The notes beneath the pieces are model-generated. The model was given only the letters and a program-made list of their open reading frames with translations, ran no database searches and was not told the origin of the DNA. A DNA stretch of 64,000 nt from Mobilicoccus massiliensis (GTDB lineage Bacteria > Actinomycetota > Actinomycetes > Actinomycetales > Dermatophilaceae): contig NZ_LN651326.1 of the NCBI RefSeq assembly GCF_000826525.2, forward strand, positions 124,001 through 188,000, read 5' to 3'. A program made the position numbers and the translations under genes. Each line of letters begins with the position of its first letter. Position 1 is the stretch's first letter. This document shows, piece by piece, positions 41,600 through 49,173 of the stretch.

Positions 41600-42187
41600 T
41601 CAGTTCTCCTTCGTTCGGTGCGCCAGTCGGTCGACGACTGAGGCGGCCGTGGGGGCGTTGTCGGCCTGGTTCCAGGGCATCCTGCCGAGGACCTTGGCCA
41701 TGGCACAGGTGTCGGAGACGCCCGCGTAGAACAGGCCGGCGCCGATGCCCGCGGAGAGCCACTTGGCCTTGGGAGCGACGGTGCTCGCGACGATGCCGGT
41801 CACGGCGAGGGCGCCGGCGACGGTGCGCACCTGCCGTTCCATGGCCCACGGTCCCCCGTCACCGCGCGCGACGTCGCGGCGCTCCTTCTCCCAGTCGGTC
41901 ATGCCGCCGACCAGGACGTGGACCCGGCCGCCCATCGTCGGGGCGAGGAGCTTGGCGGCCGCGTGGGCCCGGCGGTCGGTGCGGCACACGAGCAGGACGT
42001 CACCGGGAACGGACGAACCGATGCGGTGCGCGTGGTGCTCGAGCAGGTCGAGTGGCGCGTTGACGGAGCCCTCGATGTGGGTGCCGGCGTACTCGGCGGG
42101 GGTGCGGACGTCGAGGACGGTGGGAGCGTCGGGCGCGTCGAGCCAGGCCTGCGCCTCGGCGGTGGTGATGTGTTCGGAACGGGTCAT
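41600..42187 (-). CDS. Rhodanese fused to a DUF2892 membrane domain (YgaP-like)
   Basis: 195 residues. The rhodanese domain (about 1-110) has APTVLDVRTPAEYAGTHIEG and the active-site loop VCRTDRRAHA, with sulfur-carrying Cys near residue 75. The C-terminal part (AMERQVRTVAGALAVTGIVA to ACVSDTCAMAKVLG-like segments) is the two-helix DUF2892 domain, as in Escherichia coli YgaP. It would transfer sulfane sulfur at the membrane. The start is the ATG with GGAGACG upstream, and a longer in-frame start at 42400 would run through a rhodanese remnant read in the wrong frame. It lies downstream of operator 42409-42425. Confidence 0.9.
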   Translation of the reverse strand: MTRSEHITTAEAQAWLDAPDAPTVLDVRTPAEYAGTHIEGSVNAPLDLLEHHAHRIGSSVPGDVLLVCRTDRRAHAAAKLLAPTMGGRVHVLVGGMTDWEKERRDVARGDGGPWAMERQVRTVAGALAVTGIVASTVAPKAKWLSAGIGAGLFYAGVSDTCAMAKVLGRMPWNQADNAPTAASVVDRLAHRTKEN

Positions 42188-42239
42188 CGGGCGTCTCCGT
42201 GGGAGTTGGTCAGTTGGGGATGCGTCAGGTGACGGTGTG

Positions 42240-42380
42240 TCAGGTGAGGGTGAAGCCGGTGTCGGCCGCGTGGTCGAAGGCGTCGTCGATCGCGACGACG
42301 TGTCGCCCGGCCGCGGCGAGGAAGGATGCGGCGATCGAGGCCCGGTAGCCGCCGGCGCAGTGGGCCTGCCACTCACGGGC
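42240..42380 (-). pseudogene. 3' remnant of a rhodanese-type gene
   Basis: Leftward, the frame ending at the TGA at 42240 reads EWQAHCAGGYRASIAASFLA, then AAGRHVVAIDDAFDHAADTG. This is the C-terminal part of a rhodanese domain of the persulfide-dioxygenase type, including the CAGGYRA active loop. No start codon or upstream domain precedes it: the CsoR/CstR-type operator lies immediately upstream. It is a gene tail left between the TauE gene and the intact rhodanese gene. Confidence 0.75.
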
Positions 42381-42408
42381 CGCTCCTTCCGTTCGGTCAT
42401 GGCGATCG

Positions 42409-42425
42409 TATACCCCTGGGGGTAC
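42409..42425 (-). promoter_or_regulatory. CsoR/CstR-type operator 2
   Basis: TACCCC-TG-GGGGTA is an exact dyad (42411-42424) of the classical CsoR/CstR type. On the coding strand it runs into TATACG, a likely -10 box, placing the repressor across the promoter that reads into the rhodanese remnant, the intact rhodanese gene, the small Cys-rich gene and the repressor gene. Confidence 0.75.
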
Positions 42426-42435
42426 CCTGCCGAGT

Positions 42436-43194
42436 TCAGTTCAGGAGGGCAGGGATGTTCTGAGCGGCGATGCCGAGCGCGACGACGACGAGCAGGGCGA
42501 TGAAGGCGAGGTTGAGAACTCGCTGATCCACGCGGCCCGACAGTCGTGCGCCGAGGAGCGTGCCGATGACGGCGAGGACGGCGAATGGACCGATGACGCC
42601 CCAGTCGAGCGGGAGGCCCTGGGCGGCGCGCGAGGCGAGCGAGATCGCCGAGTTGACGGCGATGACGAGCAGCGAGGTGGCGACGGCGCTCGTCATGGAC
42701 AGGCCCATGACGAGCGTCAGGGCCGGCACGATGACGAATCCGCCTCCCACGCCGAAGAACCCGGTGAGCAGGCCGACCACGGTCGCGGCAGCGACCCGGG
42801 CCGGCCAGCCCCGACTCCTGCTCTGCGCTGGGGCGCTCGACATCCGCTTGCGGATCATCACTCCGGCGACGACGAGCATGAGTGCGGCGAACGCGACCAT
42901 CAGCACGGGTCCCGGCACGGTCGCCGACAGCCGCGAGCCGACCAGGGCGCCCACCGCGCCGAGCACGCCGAAGGTGAGCCCGTCGCGGATGTGGACCCGG
43001 CCGGCGCGCAGGTGCGGCACCATGCCGACCAGCGCCGACAGGCCGACGATGACGAGGGAGCCGGCCGTCGCCGCCCGTGGGGACTGACCCACGAGCGTGG
43101 TGAGGATCGGGACGGTGAGGATCGCCCCGCTACCACCGAGCGTGCCGAGCAGGATGCCGACGGCGAGAGCCAGCGGCAGGATCCACATGTCCAT
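42436..43194 (-). CDS. TauE/SafE-family membrane transporter (sulfur compound or sulfite export)
   Basis: 252 residues, eight helices. GTLGGSGAILTVPILTTLVG and LLTGFFGVGGGFVIVPALTL are the paired TauE/SafE signatures. In cst-type clusters this transporter is thought to export sulfite made by persulfide oxidation. Its ATG overlaps the stop of the persulfide-dioxygenase-like gene (TGATG). The true N-terminus starts at MDMWILPLAL; the longer frame upstream belongs to the overlapping gene. Confidence 0.88.
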   Translation of the reverse strand: MDMWILPLALAVGILLGTLGGSGAILTVPILTTLVGQSPRAATAGSLVIVGLSALVGMVPHLRAGRVHIRDGLTFGVLGAVGALVGSRLSATVPGPVLMVAFAALMLVVAGVMIRKRMSSAPAQSRSRGWPARVAAATVVGLLTGFFGVGGGFVIVPALTLVMGLSMTSAVATSLLVIAVNSAISLASRAAQGLPLDWGVIGPFAVLAVIGTLLGARLSGRVDQRVLNLAFIALLVVVALGIAAQNIPALLN

Positions 43195-44564
43195 CAGCAG
43201 GCCATCGGGTTCGCTGCGGCCCAGGCGCCGTATCCGCCGATGAGGTCGGAGACGTCGGTGAAGCCGGCGTGACGCAGGTAGCTCGCGGCGACGTTGGAGC
43301 GCCATCCGCCGGCGCAGTTGACGATGACGGGACGATGCTCGTCGAGTTCATCGAGCCGGCGGCTCAATTCGGGCAGGGGGATGTTGACGGCGCCGGGGAT
43401 GACGCCGCCCGCGACCTCGCCGGGGCCGCGCACGTCGACGAGCTGAGCGCCTGCGGGAAGGGACTCGAGCTGGTCCGCGCGCAGGCGGCTGGACTGCTCG
43501 GCCCTCTGCGGGTGGGCGACGAGATGCTCATCGAGGTCGGGCAGGTAGCCGACCACGTGGTCGTAGCCGATGCGGGCGAGACGGGTGGCGGTCTCCTGCT
43601 CTAGCCCCTCGGGGGCCACGAGGACGATGCGCTGATCGGGGGCGAGGAGCATGCCGACGGTCTCGGCGGTGCGGCCGTCGACCGGCACGCTGACGGAGCC
43701 TCGCAGGTGGGCGGCGGTGTACTCGTCGGCCGGGCGGGTGTCGAGCACGATCGCGCCGTCCGTGATCGCGGCCGTGAGATCCGCCTCGTCGAGGGCGGGG
43801 ACGGTGTCGTCGAGCAGCGTGGCCCGCTGCTGCTTGTTGAGGGTGGCGTTGAAGGTGAAGTAGGAGGGAGCGCTCGGCTGACCTTCGGTGACGACCGCGA
43901 CGAAGTCTTCCTCGCTCATCGGCCGACAGGCGTAGTTCGTGCGGCGCTGTTCGCCGATCGTCGACTGCTTCTCGGTCGAGAGGTTCTTGCCGCACGCCGA
44001 TCCGGCGCCGTGGCCGGGGAAGACGCGGACGGCGTCGGGGAGGGCCATGAGCTTGTGCTGGACCGAGTCGTACAGCTTGCGGCCGAGCTCGTCGGCGGTC
44101 GCGCCGACGGAGGCGAGCAGGTCGGGGCGACCCACGTCGCCGATGAAGAGGGCGTCTCCGGTGAGGACGCCGTAGGCGACCTCGTCGTCGGCGTGCTCAC
44201 GGACGAGGACGCTGATCGACTCGGGCGTGTGGCCCGGGGTCGCCATGATCTCGAGCGTCACATCGCCGAGGCCGATCCGTTCACCGTCCTTCAGCGCACG
44301 GAACTCGAACTCGGGCGAGGCGGCCTCGCCGTACCCGATCCACGCGCCGGTCTTCTCCGCGAGCTCGAGGTGGCCTGAGACGAAGTCGGCGTGGAAGTGG
44401 GTGTTGATGACGCCGACGATCGTCATGCCGTGCTCGGCGACCTCATCGAGGTAGTCGGTGACATCGCGGCGCGGGTCGACGACGACGGCCTGCTTCGTCG
44501 TCTCGTCACCGATGACGTACGACGCCTGCGACAGGCAGTCGAGGTAGTGCTGGGTGAAGAGCAT
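43194..44564 (-). CDS. Metallo-beta-lactamase-fold persulfide dioxygenase fused to rhodanese domains
   Basis: 456 residues. The metallo-beta-lactamase domain (1-240) has THFHADFVSGH, GHTPESIS and GDALFIGDVGRPDL, the ligand set of ETHE1-type persulfide dioxygenases. Two rhodanese-type domains follow (about 255-350 and 360-456): the first lacks an active Cys (VAPEGLE), the second has NCAGGWRSNVA. This is the CstB/BlhA-type layout, which oxidises persulfides to sulfite or thiosulfate. GGAGG precedes the ATG, and an exact CsoR/CstR dyad lies about 70 bp upstream. First gene of the cluster. Confidence 0.9.
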   Translation of the reverse strand: MLFTQHYLDCLSQASYVIGDETTKQAVVVDPRRDVTDYLDEVAEHGMTIVGVINTHFHADFVSGHLELAEKTGAWIGYGEAASPEFEFRALKDGERIGLGDVTLEIMATPGHTPESISVLVREHADDEVAYGVLTGDALFIGDVGRPDLLASVGATADELGRKLYDSVQHKLMALPDAVRVFPGHGAGSACGKNLSTEKQSTIGEQRRTNYACRPMSEEDFVAVVTEGQPSAPSYFTFNATLNKQQRATLLDDTVPALDEADLTAAITDGAIVLDTRPADEYTAAHLRGSVSVPVDGRTAETVGMLLAPDQRIVLVAPEGLEQETATRLARIGYDHVVGYLPDLDEHLVAHPQRAEQSSRLRADQLESLPAGAQLVDVRGPGEVAGGVIPGAVNIPLPELSRRLDELDEHRPVIVNCAGGWRSNVAASYLRHAGFTDVSDLIGGYGAWAAANPMAC

Positions 44565-44633
44565 GCGTGCGTCCCTCCAGGGGATGGCCGCGTGCTGTGG
44601 TGGGTCGCGGCGTGACGACAACACCCAGTAGAG

Positions 44634-44651
44634 CATACCCCCGGGGGTATG
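44634..44651 (-). promoter_or_regulatory. CsoR/CstR-type operator 1
   Basis: CATACCCCCGGGGGTATG is an 18-bp perfect palindrome, the classical core of CsoR/CstR operators. On the coding strand its right end supplies TATGCT, a good -10 box, so a bound repressor would block the promoter of the persulfide dioxygenase-TauE genes. Confidence 0.85.
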
Positions 44652-44751
44652 TGCCACCGGGCGGCGGTGAGCCACCTTCGCGGGATCAGTGCGCCCTGCG
44701 GGGCGGCAAAAATCACGAGCGTTGCCACATCGGCCCCCGTACCGTCGACGC

Positions 44752-45225
44752 ATGAACCTCGTCATCAGGCGGTTGGCGCCGGAGGAATGGCAGACCTACC
44801 GGCAGGTGCGGCTGACGGCCTTGCGTGATTCGCCGTCGGCGTTCTGCGCCACCCTCGGTCAGTCGGAGGCGTACCCCGAGCAGACCTGGCGCGACTGGTG
44901 CACGCAGCCGTCGTGGTTCGCGTTCGTCGACGACGAACCCGTCGGCATGGCGCGCACCTTCCGCGACGAGCACCGCGATCTACCGATCCTCGTCTCGATG
45001 TGGGTGTCCCCGGCGGTACGCGGCACGTCGGTCGCCACCGACCTCGTCCGCTGCGTCGTCGACCAGGCCCGCGCCGACGGGGATGACGGGGTGCTCCTCG
45101 ACGTCATCGACACCAACGCGCGGGCCCGGGCGCTCTACGAACGAATGGGATTCACGGAGACCGGCGCCCGCGAACAGCTTCCCGACGGCCGGGTGGAGGT
45201 GAGGATGGAACTGATGTTCGCTTGA
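44752..45225 (+). CDS. GNAT-family N-acetyltransferase
   Basis: 157 residues. The GNAT core is complete: VIRRLAPEEWQTYRQVRLTA, the acetyl-CoA loop region ILVSMWVSPAVRGTSVATDL, and LLDVIDTNARARALYERMGF with closing strand VEVRMELMFA. Substrate is unknown. The CRISPR array begins 35 bp after the stop, and a second copy of the last 11 codons is found at the far end of the cas operon. This gene therefore marks the left edge of the island. Its downstream neighbour before insertion would have been the amylase gene, now at 57017. Confidence 0.9.
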   Translation: MNLVIRRLAPEEWQTYRQVRLTALRDSPSAFCATLGQSEAYPEQTWRDWCTQPSWFAFVDDEPVGMARTFRDEHRDLPILVSMWVSPAVRGTSVATDLVRCVVDQARADGDDGVLLDVIDTNARARALYERMGFTETGAREQLPDGRVEVRMELMFA

Positions 45226-45260
45226 ACCCAGGCAGGGACAACAACTTCGCACGCCTCCGT

Positions 45261-47075
45261 GCCGGAATTACGCGCCACCGTGAAGGTGGCGAACACCAGC
45301 GCCAGGTTCGGATCCCACTTCATGCGGGCCTCGCCGGAATTACGCGCCACCGTGAAGGTGGCGAACACGTCGCGTTCTGCGTTACGCCCCGCAGGAAGTC
45401 GTTGCCGGAATTACGCGCCACCGTGAAGGTGGCGAACACGGCCGACAGCCTCGTCGCGCACGCCCAACTCCTCAACGCCGGAATTACGCGCCACCGTGAA
45501 GGTGGCGAACACCGGCCGCGGCGTAGATCGTCGCCAGGCGCGGGTCATAGCCGGAATTACGCGCCACCGTGAAGGTGGCGAACACCCGACGAGCGCGCCG
45601 GTGGGCGCACAATCCCCTCACTCCGCCGGAATTACGCGCCACCGTGAAGGTGGCGAACACCTTGGGACGGCATGGGACAAGCTGCCTGCTGGTGGTGCCG
45701 GAATTACGCGCCACCGTGAAGGTGGCGAACACTTGTCGGGCTTGGCCTCAGAGGCGATGACCTTGGCCTGCCGGAATTACGCGCCACCGTGAAGGTGGCG
45801 AACACCTCGTGATGATCTGTCATCAATCCTCTCCTCTCGTGCCGGAATTACGCGCCACCGTGAAGGTGGCGAACACCCGCGGAAGGGTGGTCGGTGACCG
45901 TGGAACACCCCCAGGCCGGAATTACGCGCCACCGTGAAGGTGGCGAACACAGGTCCCGAGACTCGTCGGGCTCTACCTGCAGTGGAACACCCCCAGGCCG
46001 GAATTACGCGCCACCGTGAAGGTGGCGAACACCCCTCCGACTGCGGCGTGAGCCGCTGGAACATCGTCTTGCCGGAATTACGCGCCACCGTGAAGGTGGC
46101 GAACACGGAGATCCCGCACCGCGAGGCGCTTCACACCGGAGCGGCCGGAATTACGCGCCACCGTGAAGGTGGCGAACACGAGGGGCGACGGGTGCCGCCG
46201 GCCTATCGGCTCACCCGGCCGGAATTACGCGCCACCGTGAAGGTGGCGAACACCGAGCAGGGCCTGTCCATCCGCGAGATCAGTGCCCGGATCGGGCCGG
46301 AATTACGCGCCACCGTGAAGGTGGCGAACACCACGCCGCTACGCCCATGACCACACGCCCCGCGACTGACCGCCGGAATTACGCGCCACCGTGAAGGTGG
46401 CGAACACCCGTCGCCACCGCGACCCCGATGGGCGCGTCCCTGTCGCCGGAATTACGCGCCACCGTGAAGGTGGCGAACACGGGACACGGCCTCGAGCTGG
46501 TCCAGTGGGAGGCCCGCGAGCCGGAATTACGCGCCACCGTGAAGGTGGCGAACACCGACGTGCCAGCGTCGGAGCCCCGCAAGCCCGCGTTGTTGCCGGA
46601 ATTACGCGCCACCGTGAAGGTGGCGAACACTCTGCGACGAGTGCCTGACGGATGCCCTGAGCCGGGGCCGGAATTACGCGCCACCGTGAAGGTGGCGAAC
46701 ACCGCCGACCTCCTGCGGGAGCCCGGGGCCCGGGTCGCTCTCGCCGGAATTACGCGCCACCGTGAAGGTGGCGAACACGTTCGGGGATTTCGCGCGCATT
46801 CGTGTGACGATGCGCCGCCGGAATTACGCGCCACCGTGAAGGTGGCGAACACCGCCTGGTAGTGGGTGGATGCCAGCACGGAGATGTCTTCGCCGGAATT
46901 ACGCGCCACCGTGAAGGTGGCGAACACCGCGTCTGTACGCGGCGGCGACGATGACCCGCGCCGAGGCCGGAATTACGCGCCACCGTGAAGGTGGCGAACA
47001 CATCAGATAGGTGACTTTCATCTGCGCCGCGTTGGCTTGGCCGGAATTACGCGCCACCGTGAAGGTGGCGAACAC
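45261..47075 (-). CRISPR. Type I-G CRISPR array: 25 identical 36-nt repeats, 24 spacers
   Basis: Repeats start at 45261, 45333, 45404, 45477, 45550, 45625, 45697, 45770, 45841, 45915, 45997, 46071, 46144, 46218, 46296, 46372, 46445, 46520, 46595, 46667, 46743, 46817, 46892, 46966 and 47040. All 25 look identical. In crRNA sense each begins GTGTTCGCCACC and ends GTAATTCCGGC, with the hairpin CGCCACC-TTCAC-GGTGGCG that Cas6 would recognise. Spacers are 35-42 nt, except 45951-45996 (46 nt), a leader-spacer chimera. The leader lies on the right (cas2 side), so the right end is youngest. The leader-distal repeat is not degenerate. Confidence 0.98.
45951..45996 (-). repeat. 46-nt chimeric spacer: fossil of the array leader
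   Basis: In crRNA sense the first 15 nt (CTGGGGGTGTTCCAC) equal the first 15 nt of the next spacer (45877-45914). The remaining 31 nt equal the last 31 nt of the present leader, and the shared stretch with 47076-47107 is 32 nt including one junction base. It is explained by tandem duplication of leader end, repeat and start of spacer when that spacer was the newest one. Confidence 0.93.
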
Positions 47076-47244
47076 AGGTCCCGAGACTCGTCGGGCTCTA
47101 CCTGCAGGGATGCGAGCTGACGCGAGAGGTCGCGCGCAAGCGTGCGTTGATGTCCACTGTTCACGTGTCAAGATGCGGCCCACGGGGCCCTGACCTGCGC
47201 GCGAACCCTCCTGCGGGTGACGGGCAGCGCGCGGCCCCTCGCAG
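47076..47244 (-). promoter_or_regulatory. CRISPR leader
   Basis: 169 bp between cas2 and the first repeat, where new spacers should insert. On the transcribed strand it carries TTGACA (47171 down to 47166), a perfect -35 box, with a weaker -10 region about 17 nt on. Its last 32 nt (ending GTCTCGGGACCT) recur inside the array, which shows independently that this side is the leader. Confidence 0.8.
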
Positions 47245-47529
47245 CTACACGACGAAGGGCCCCGCTGAGGGGAGGCGACGCGACTTCCCGATCACCTCCA
47301 TGCGCTGCGTCCCAGGCACCCCCAGGTCGATCACGACCACGGAGTCGTCGCTCAAGTCGAGGAGACCTAGAAGGTCTTGCCGCCACGAAATGAGTTCCGC
47401 TCCGCTGAGGTCGCAGAGGAAAACCGAGTACTGGAGACGTTCGCCATATGCCTCCATCACCTTCGCAACCCGCCGCAGACGTTTGTCCTCGGCGATGTCG
47501 TAAGCGATGAGGTGGCGTCGGCGTGCCAT
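47245..47529 (-). CDS. cas2: CRISPR-associated endoribonuclease/adaptation protein Cas2
   Basis: 94 residues. LIAYDIAEDKRLRRVAKVME with YGERLQYSVFLCDLSGAEL is the Cas2 ferredoxin-like fold, with the conserved Asp in the first strand (YDI). With Cas1 it forms the integrase for spacer capture. The start overlaps the cas4-cas1 stop (TGATG). It is the last gene of the leftward cas operon, directly beside the leader. Confidence 0.96.
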   Translation of the reverse strand: MARRRHLIAYDIAEDKRLRRVAKVMEAYGERLQYSVFLCDLSGAELISWRQDLLGLLDLSDDSVVVIDLGVPGTQRMEVIGKSRRLPSAGPFVV

Positions 47530-49169
47530 CAGCGCGTCACCACGGGCACGTAATCGTCGATCTCCCCCACCATCGCGGCCGCCAGAACCCGCGCCTGAAC
47601 CTCGAAGACCCGTCGGTAGGAGAGCCTGTACTTGTAGACCGGGTGGGTGAGCTCAGACGTCACGCGGCGCTCATACGCAGCGGTCACCTTCTTTCGGCCT
47701 TTGGCCGTGAGCTGGACGCCGATCCCCCGCCGGATGAAGTCCGACTCCGTGACCTCGTTGTTGTTGAACACCGAGATCGTCACCGAGTCCGCCACGATCG
47801 GCCTGAACTCCTCCATGAGGTCGAGCGCCAGCGACGGCCGCCCGAATCGAGGTCGATGCAGCACCCCGAGGTAGGGATCCAGACCGACCGCCAGGCAGGC
47901 CACCACGAGATCCTTGACGAGCAAGGCGTAGCAGTAGCCGAGCACGCAATTGACGGGATCAGGCGGGGGCCGCTTCTCGCGTCCTTGTGCTTCGAACGCG
48001 GACCTGATTCGCGGATCGGCGAGCATGCGGGAGAACGCGTCGAAATAGAGCCGCGCCGCCGCTCCCTCGATCCCGAGCAGGTCCGGATAGCGCGGTATCT
48101 CGACCGCCCGACGCGCGAGGTCCATCATCGCTGCTGCAGTCGCCGCCTCCACACCCCCACGAGAGAGACGACGCAGCAGCGTCCGCTGGTTGCGGATCTT
48201 GGCGTGCACCATCCGAGCCGCGAAGCGTCCGCCTGTCGCGTGCGCGATCACCTGTCGCCGGCGAAGTTCGACGTTCTTGTGCGGCTGTCCGGCCGACCAC
48301 CCGTTCAGCCACCCACCGGTGCTCAGATACAGAACCGGGGCACCCGCTCCCCACAACCGTGTCAGCGCCTGTGTCGAGACCTGAACATTCCCGAAGACAC
48401 ACAAGGACTGAACGTCGATCAAGCGCAGATCGGCCGACTTCTCGCCATCTTTCGTTACGACGATGCGGCCTCCCCGCGCCGAGACCATCGATCCAGGCTC
48501 GGTCACGTACACCGGGCGCGAGTCTGGATCTCGCGGCAAGATTCGCCGCGCTGCCGTCTCCTTCCGGGCGAGAAGCACGTTGATCTCGTCCGGCAGACAC
48601 AGCCCGGCGAGCGAGCAGCGCGTGCACTTTGCGCTGTCGATCAAAGGCAAGGGCGGCCGAATGCGTGCCGCGACTTCACGGCCTTCCTGAACGACCGAAC
48701 GAAGCTCGTTCTTCGCCTCGTCGGTCCACGGCACCTCCACGCGGCGGTGAGTTTCGGCGTAGCTGATCACGCCATGCGTCACGACGTACCCCGCCGCCTC
48801 CAACAGCGCACATTGGGCCAGCGATTGGATTCGATCCGCGGGCCACGGAACTCCGTCGCGATCCGGATGGCCCCGCTTGTAGTCCACCGGCGAACAAGTG
48901 CCGTCGGTGTGGTCGACGCGGTCGACGACACACGTCAGCCCCCAGTCCGCGTCCGACAGGGCCACCGACCGCACGGTCTCCGGTGAGACGCCCTCCGGTG
49001 GAGCCAAGGCGCCGTGACGCGCATCGACATCACGATGTACCCAGCGCCCGTGCTCGGTGTCGTCGCTCGCCTCCCACTGACGATCCACCCACTCGAGATA
49101 GAAGAGTCGAGGGCAGTAGACGAACTCGTTGAGCATCCGCGCGGGCACCAGCGTGGGCACGTCCGACAT
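47529..49169 (-). CDS. cas4-cas1: Cas4-Cas1 fusion protein
   Basis: 546 residues. The Cas4 half (1 to about 200) has the first cluster Cys in NEFVYCPRLFYLEWV, RecB-type nuclease residues in VDRVDHTDG and VDYKRGHP, and a terminal CTRCSLAGLC triplet for a 4Fe-4S cluster. The Cas1 half (about 215-546) has GIEGAAARLYFDAFSRML (catalytic Glu) and LGVLHRPRFGRPSLALDLME with EFRP (His and acidic residues). The fusion is characteristic of type I-G and couples PAM processing to integration. The ATG chosen lies 4 nt after the csb2 stop; an ATG 12 nt earlier overlaps it. Confidence 0.95.
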   Translation of the reverse strand: MSDVPTLVPARMLNEFVYCPRLFYLEWVDRQWEASDDTEHGRWVHRDVDARHGALAPPEGVSPETVRSVALSDADWGLTCVVDRVDHTDGTCSPVDYKRGHPDRDGVPWPADRIQSLAQCALLEAAGYVVTHGVISYAETHRRVEVPWTDEAKNELRSVVQEGREVAARIRPPLPLIDSAKCTRCSLAGLCLPDEINVLLARKETAARRILPRDPDSRPVYVTEPGSMVSARGGRIVVTKDGEKSADLRLIDVQSLCVFGNVQVSTQALTRLWGAGAPVLYLSTGGWLNGWSAGQPHKNVELRRRQVIAHATGGRFAARMVHAKIRNQRTLLRRLSRGGVEAATAAAMMDLARRAVEIPRYPDLLGIEGAAARLYFDAFSRMLADPRIRSAFEAQGREKRPPPDPVNCVLGYCYALLVKDLVVACLAVGLDPYLGVLHRPRFGRPSLALDLMEEFRPIVADSVTISVFNNNEVTESDFIRRGIGVQLTAKGRKKVTAAYERRVTSELTHPVYKYRLSYRRVFEVQARVLAAAMVGEIDDYVPVVTR

Positions 49170-49173
49170 GACC

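Noticed and set aside
42188..42400. N-terminal extension of the rhodanese-DUF2892 protein to an ATG at 42400
   Set aside because: The extension is a Pro/Ser/Thr-rich frame-shifted reading of a rhodanese remnant; the ATG at 42187 has its own ribosome site and begins the domain.
45951..45996. The 46-nt unit as a normal acquired spacer
   Set aside because: Both halves are found elsewhere in the same locus (neighbouring spacer and leader), and it is longer than all other spacers.
45222..47193. Open reading frames running through the CRISPR array on both strands
   Set aside because: They consist of the 36-nt repeat translated again and again (for example PELRATVKVANT) with spacers of length divisible by three; there is no start context or codon bias.
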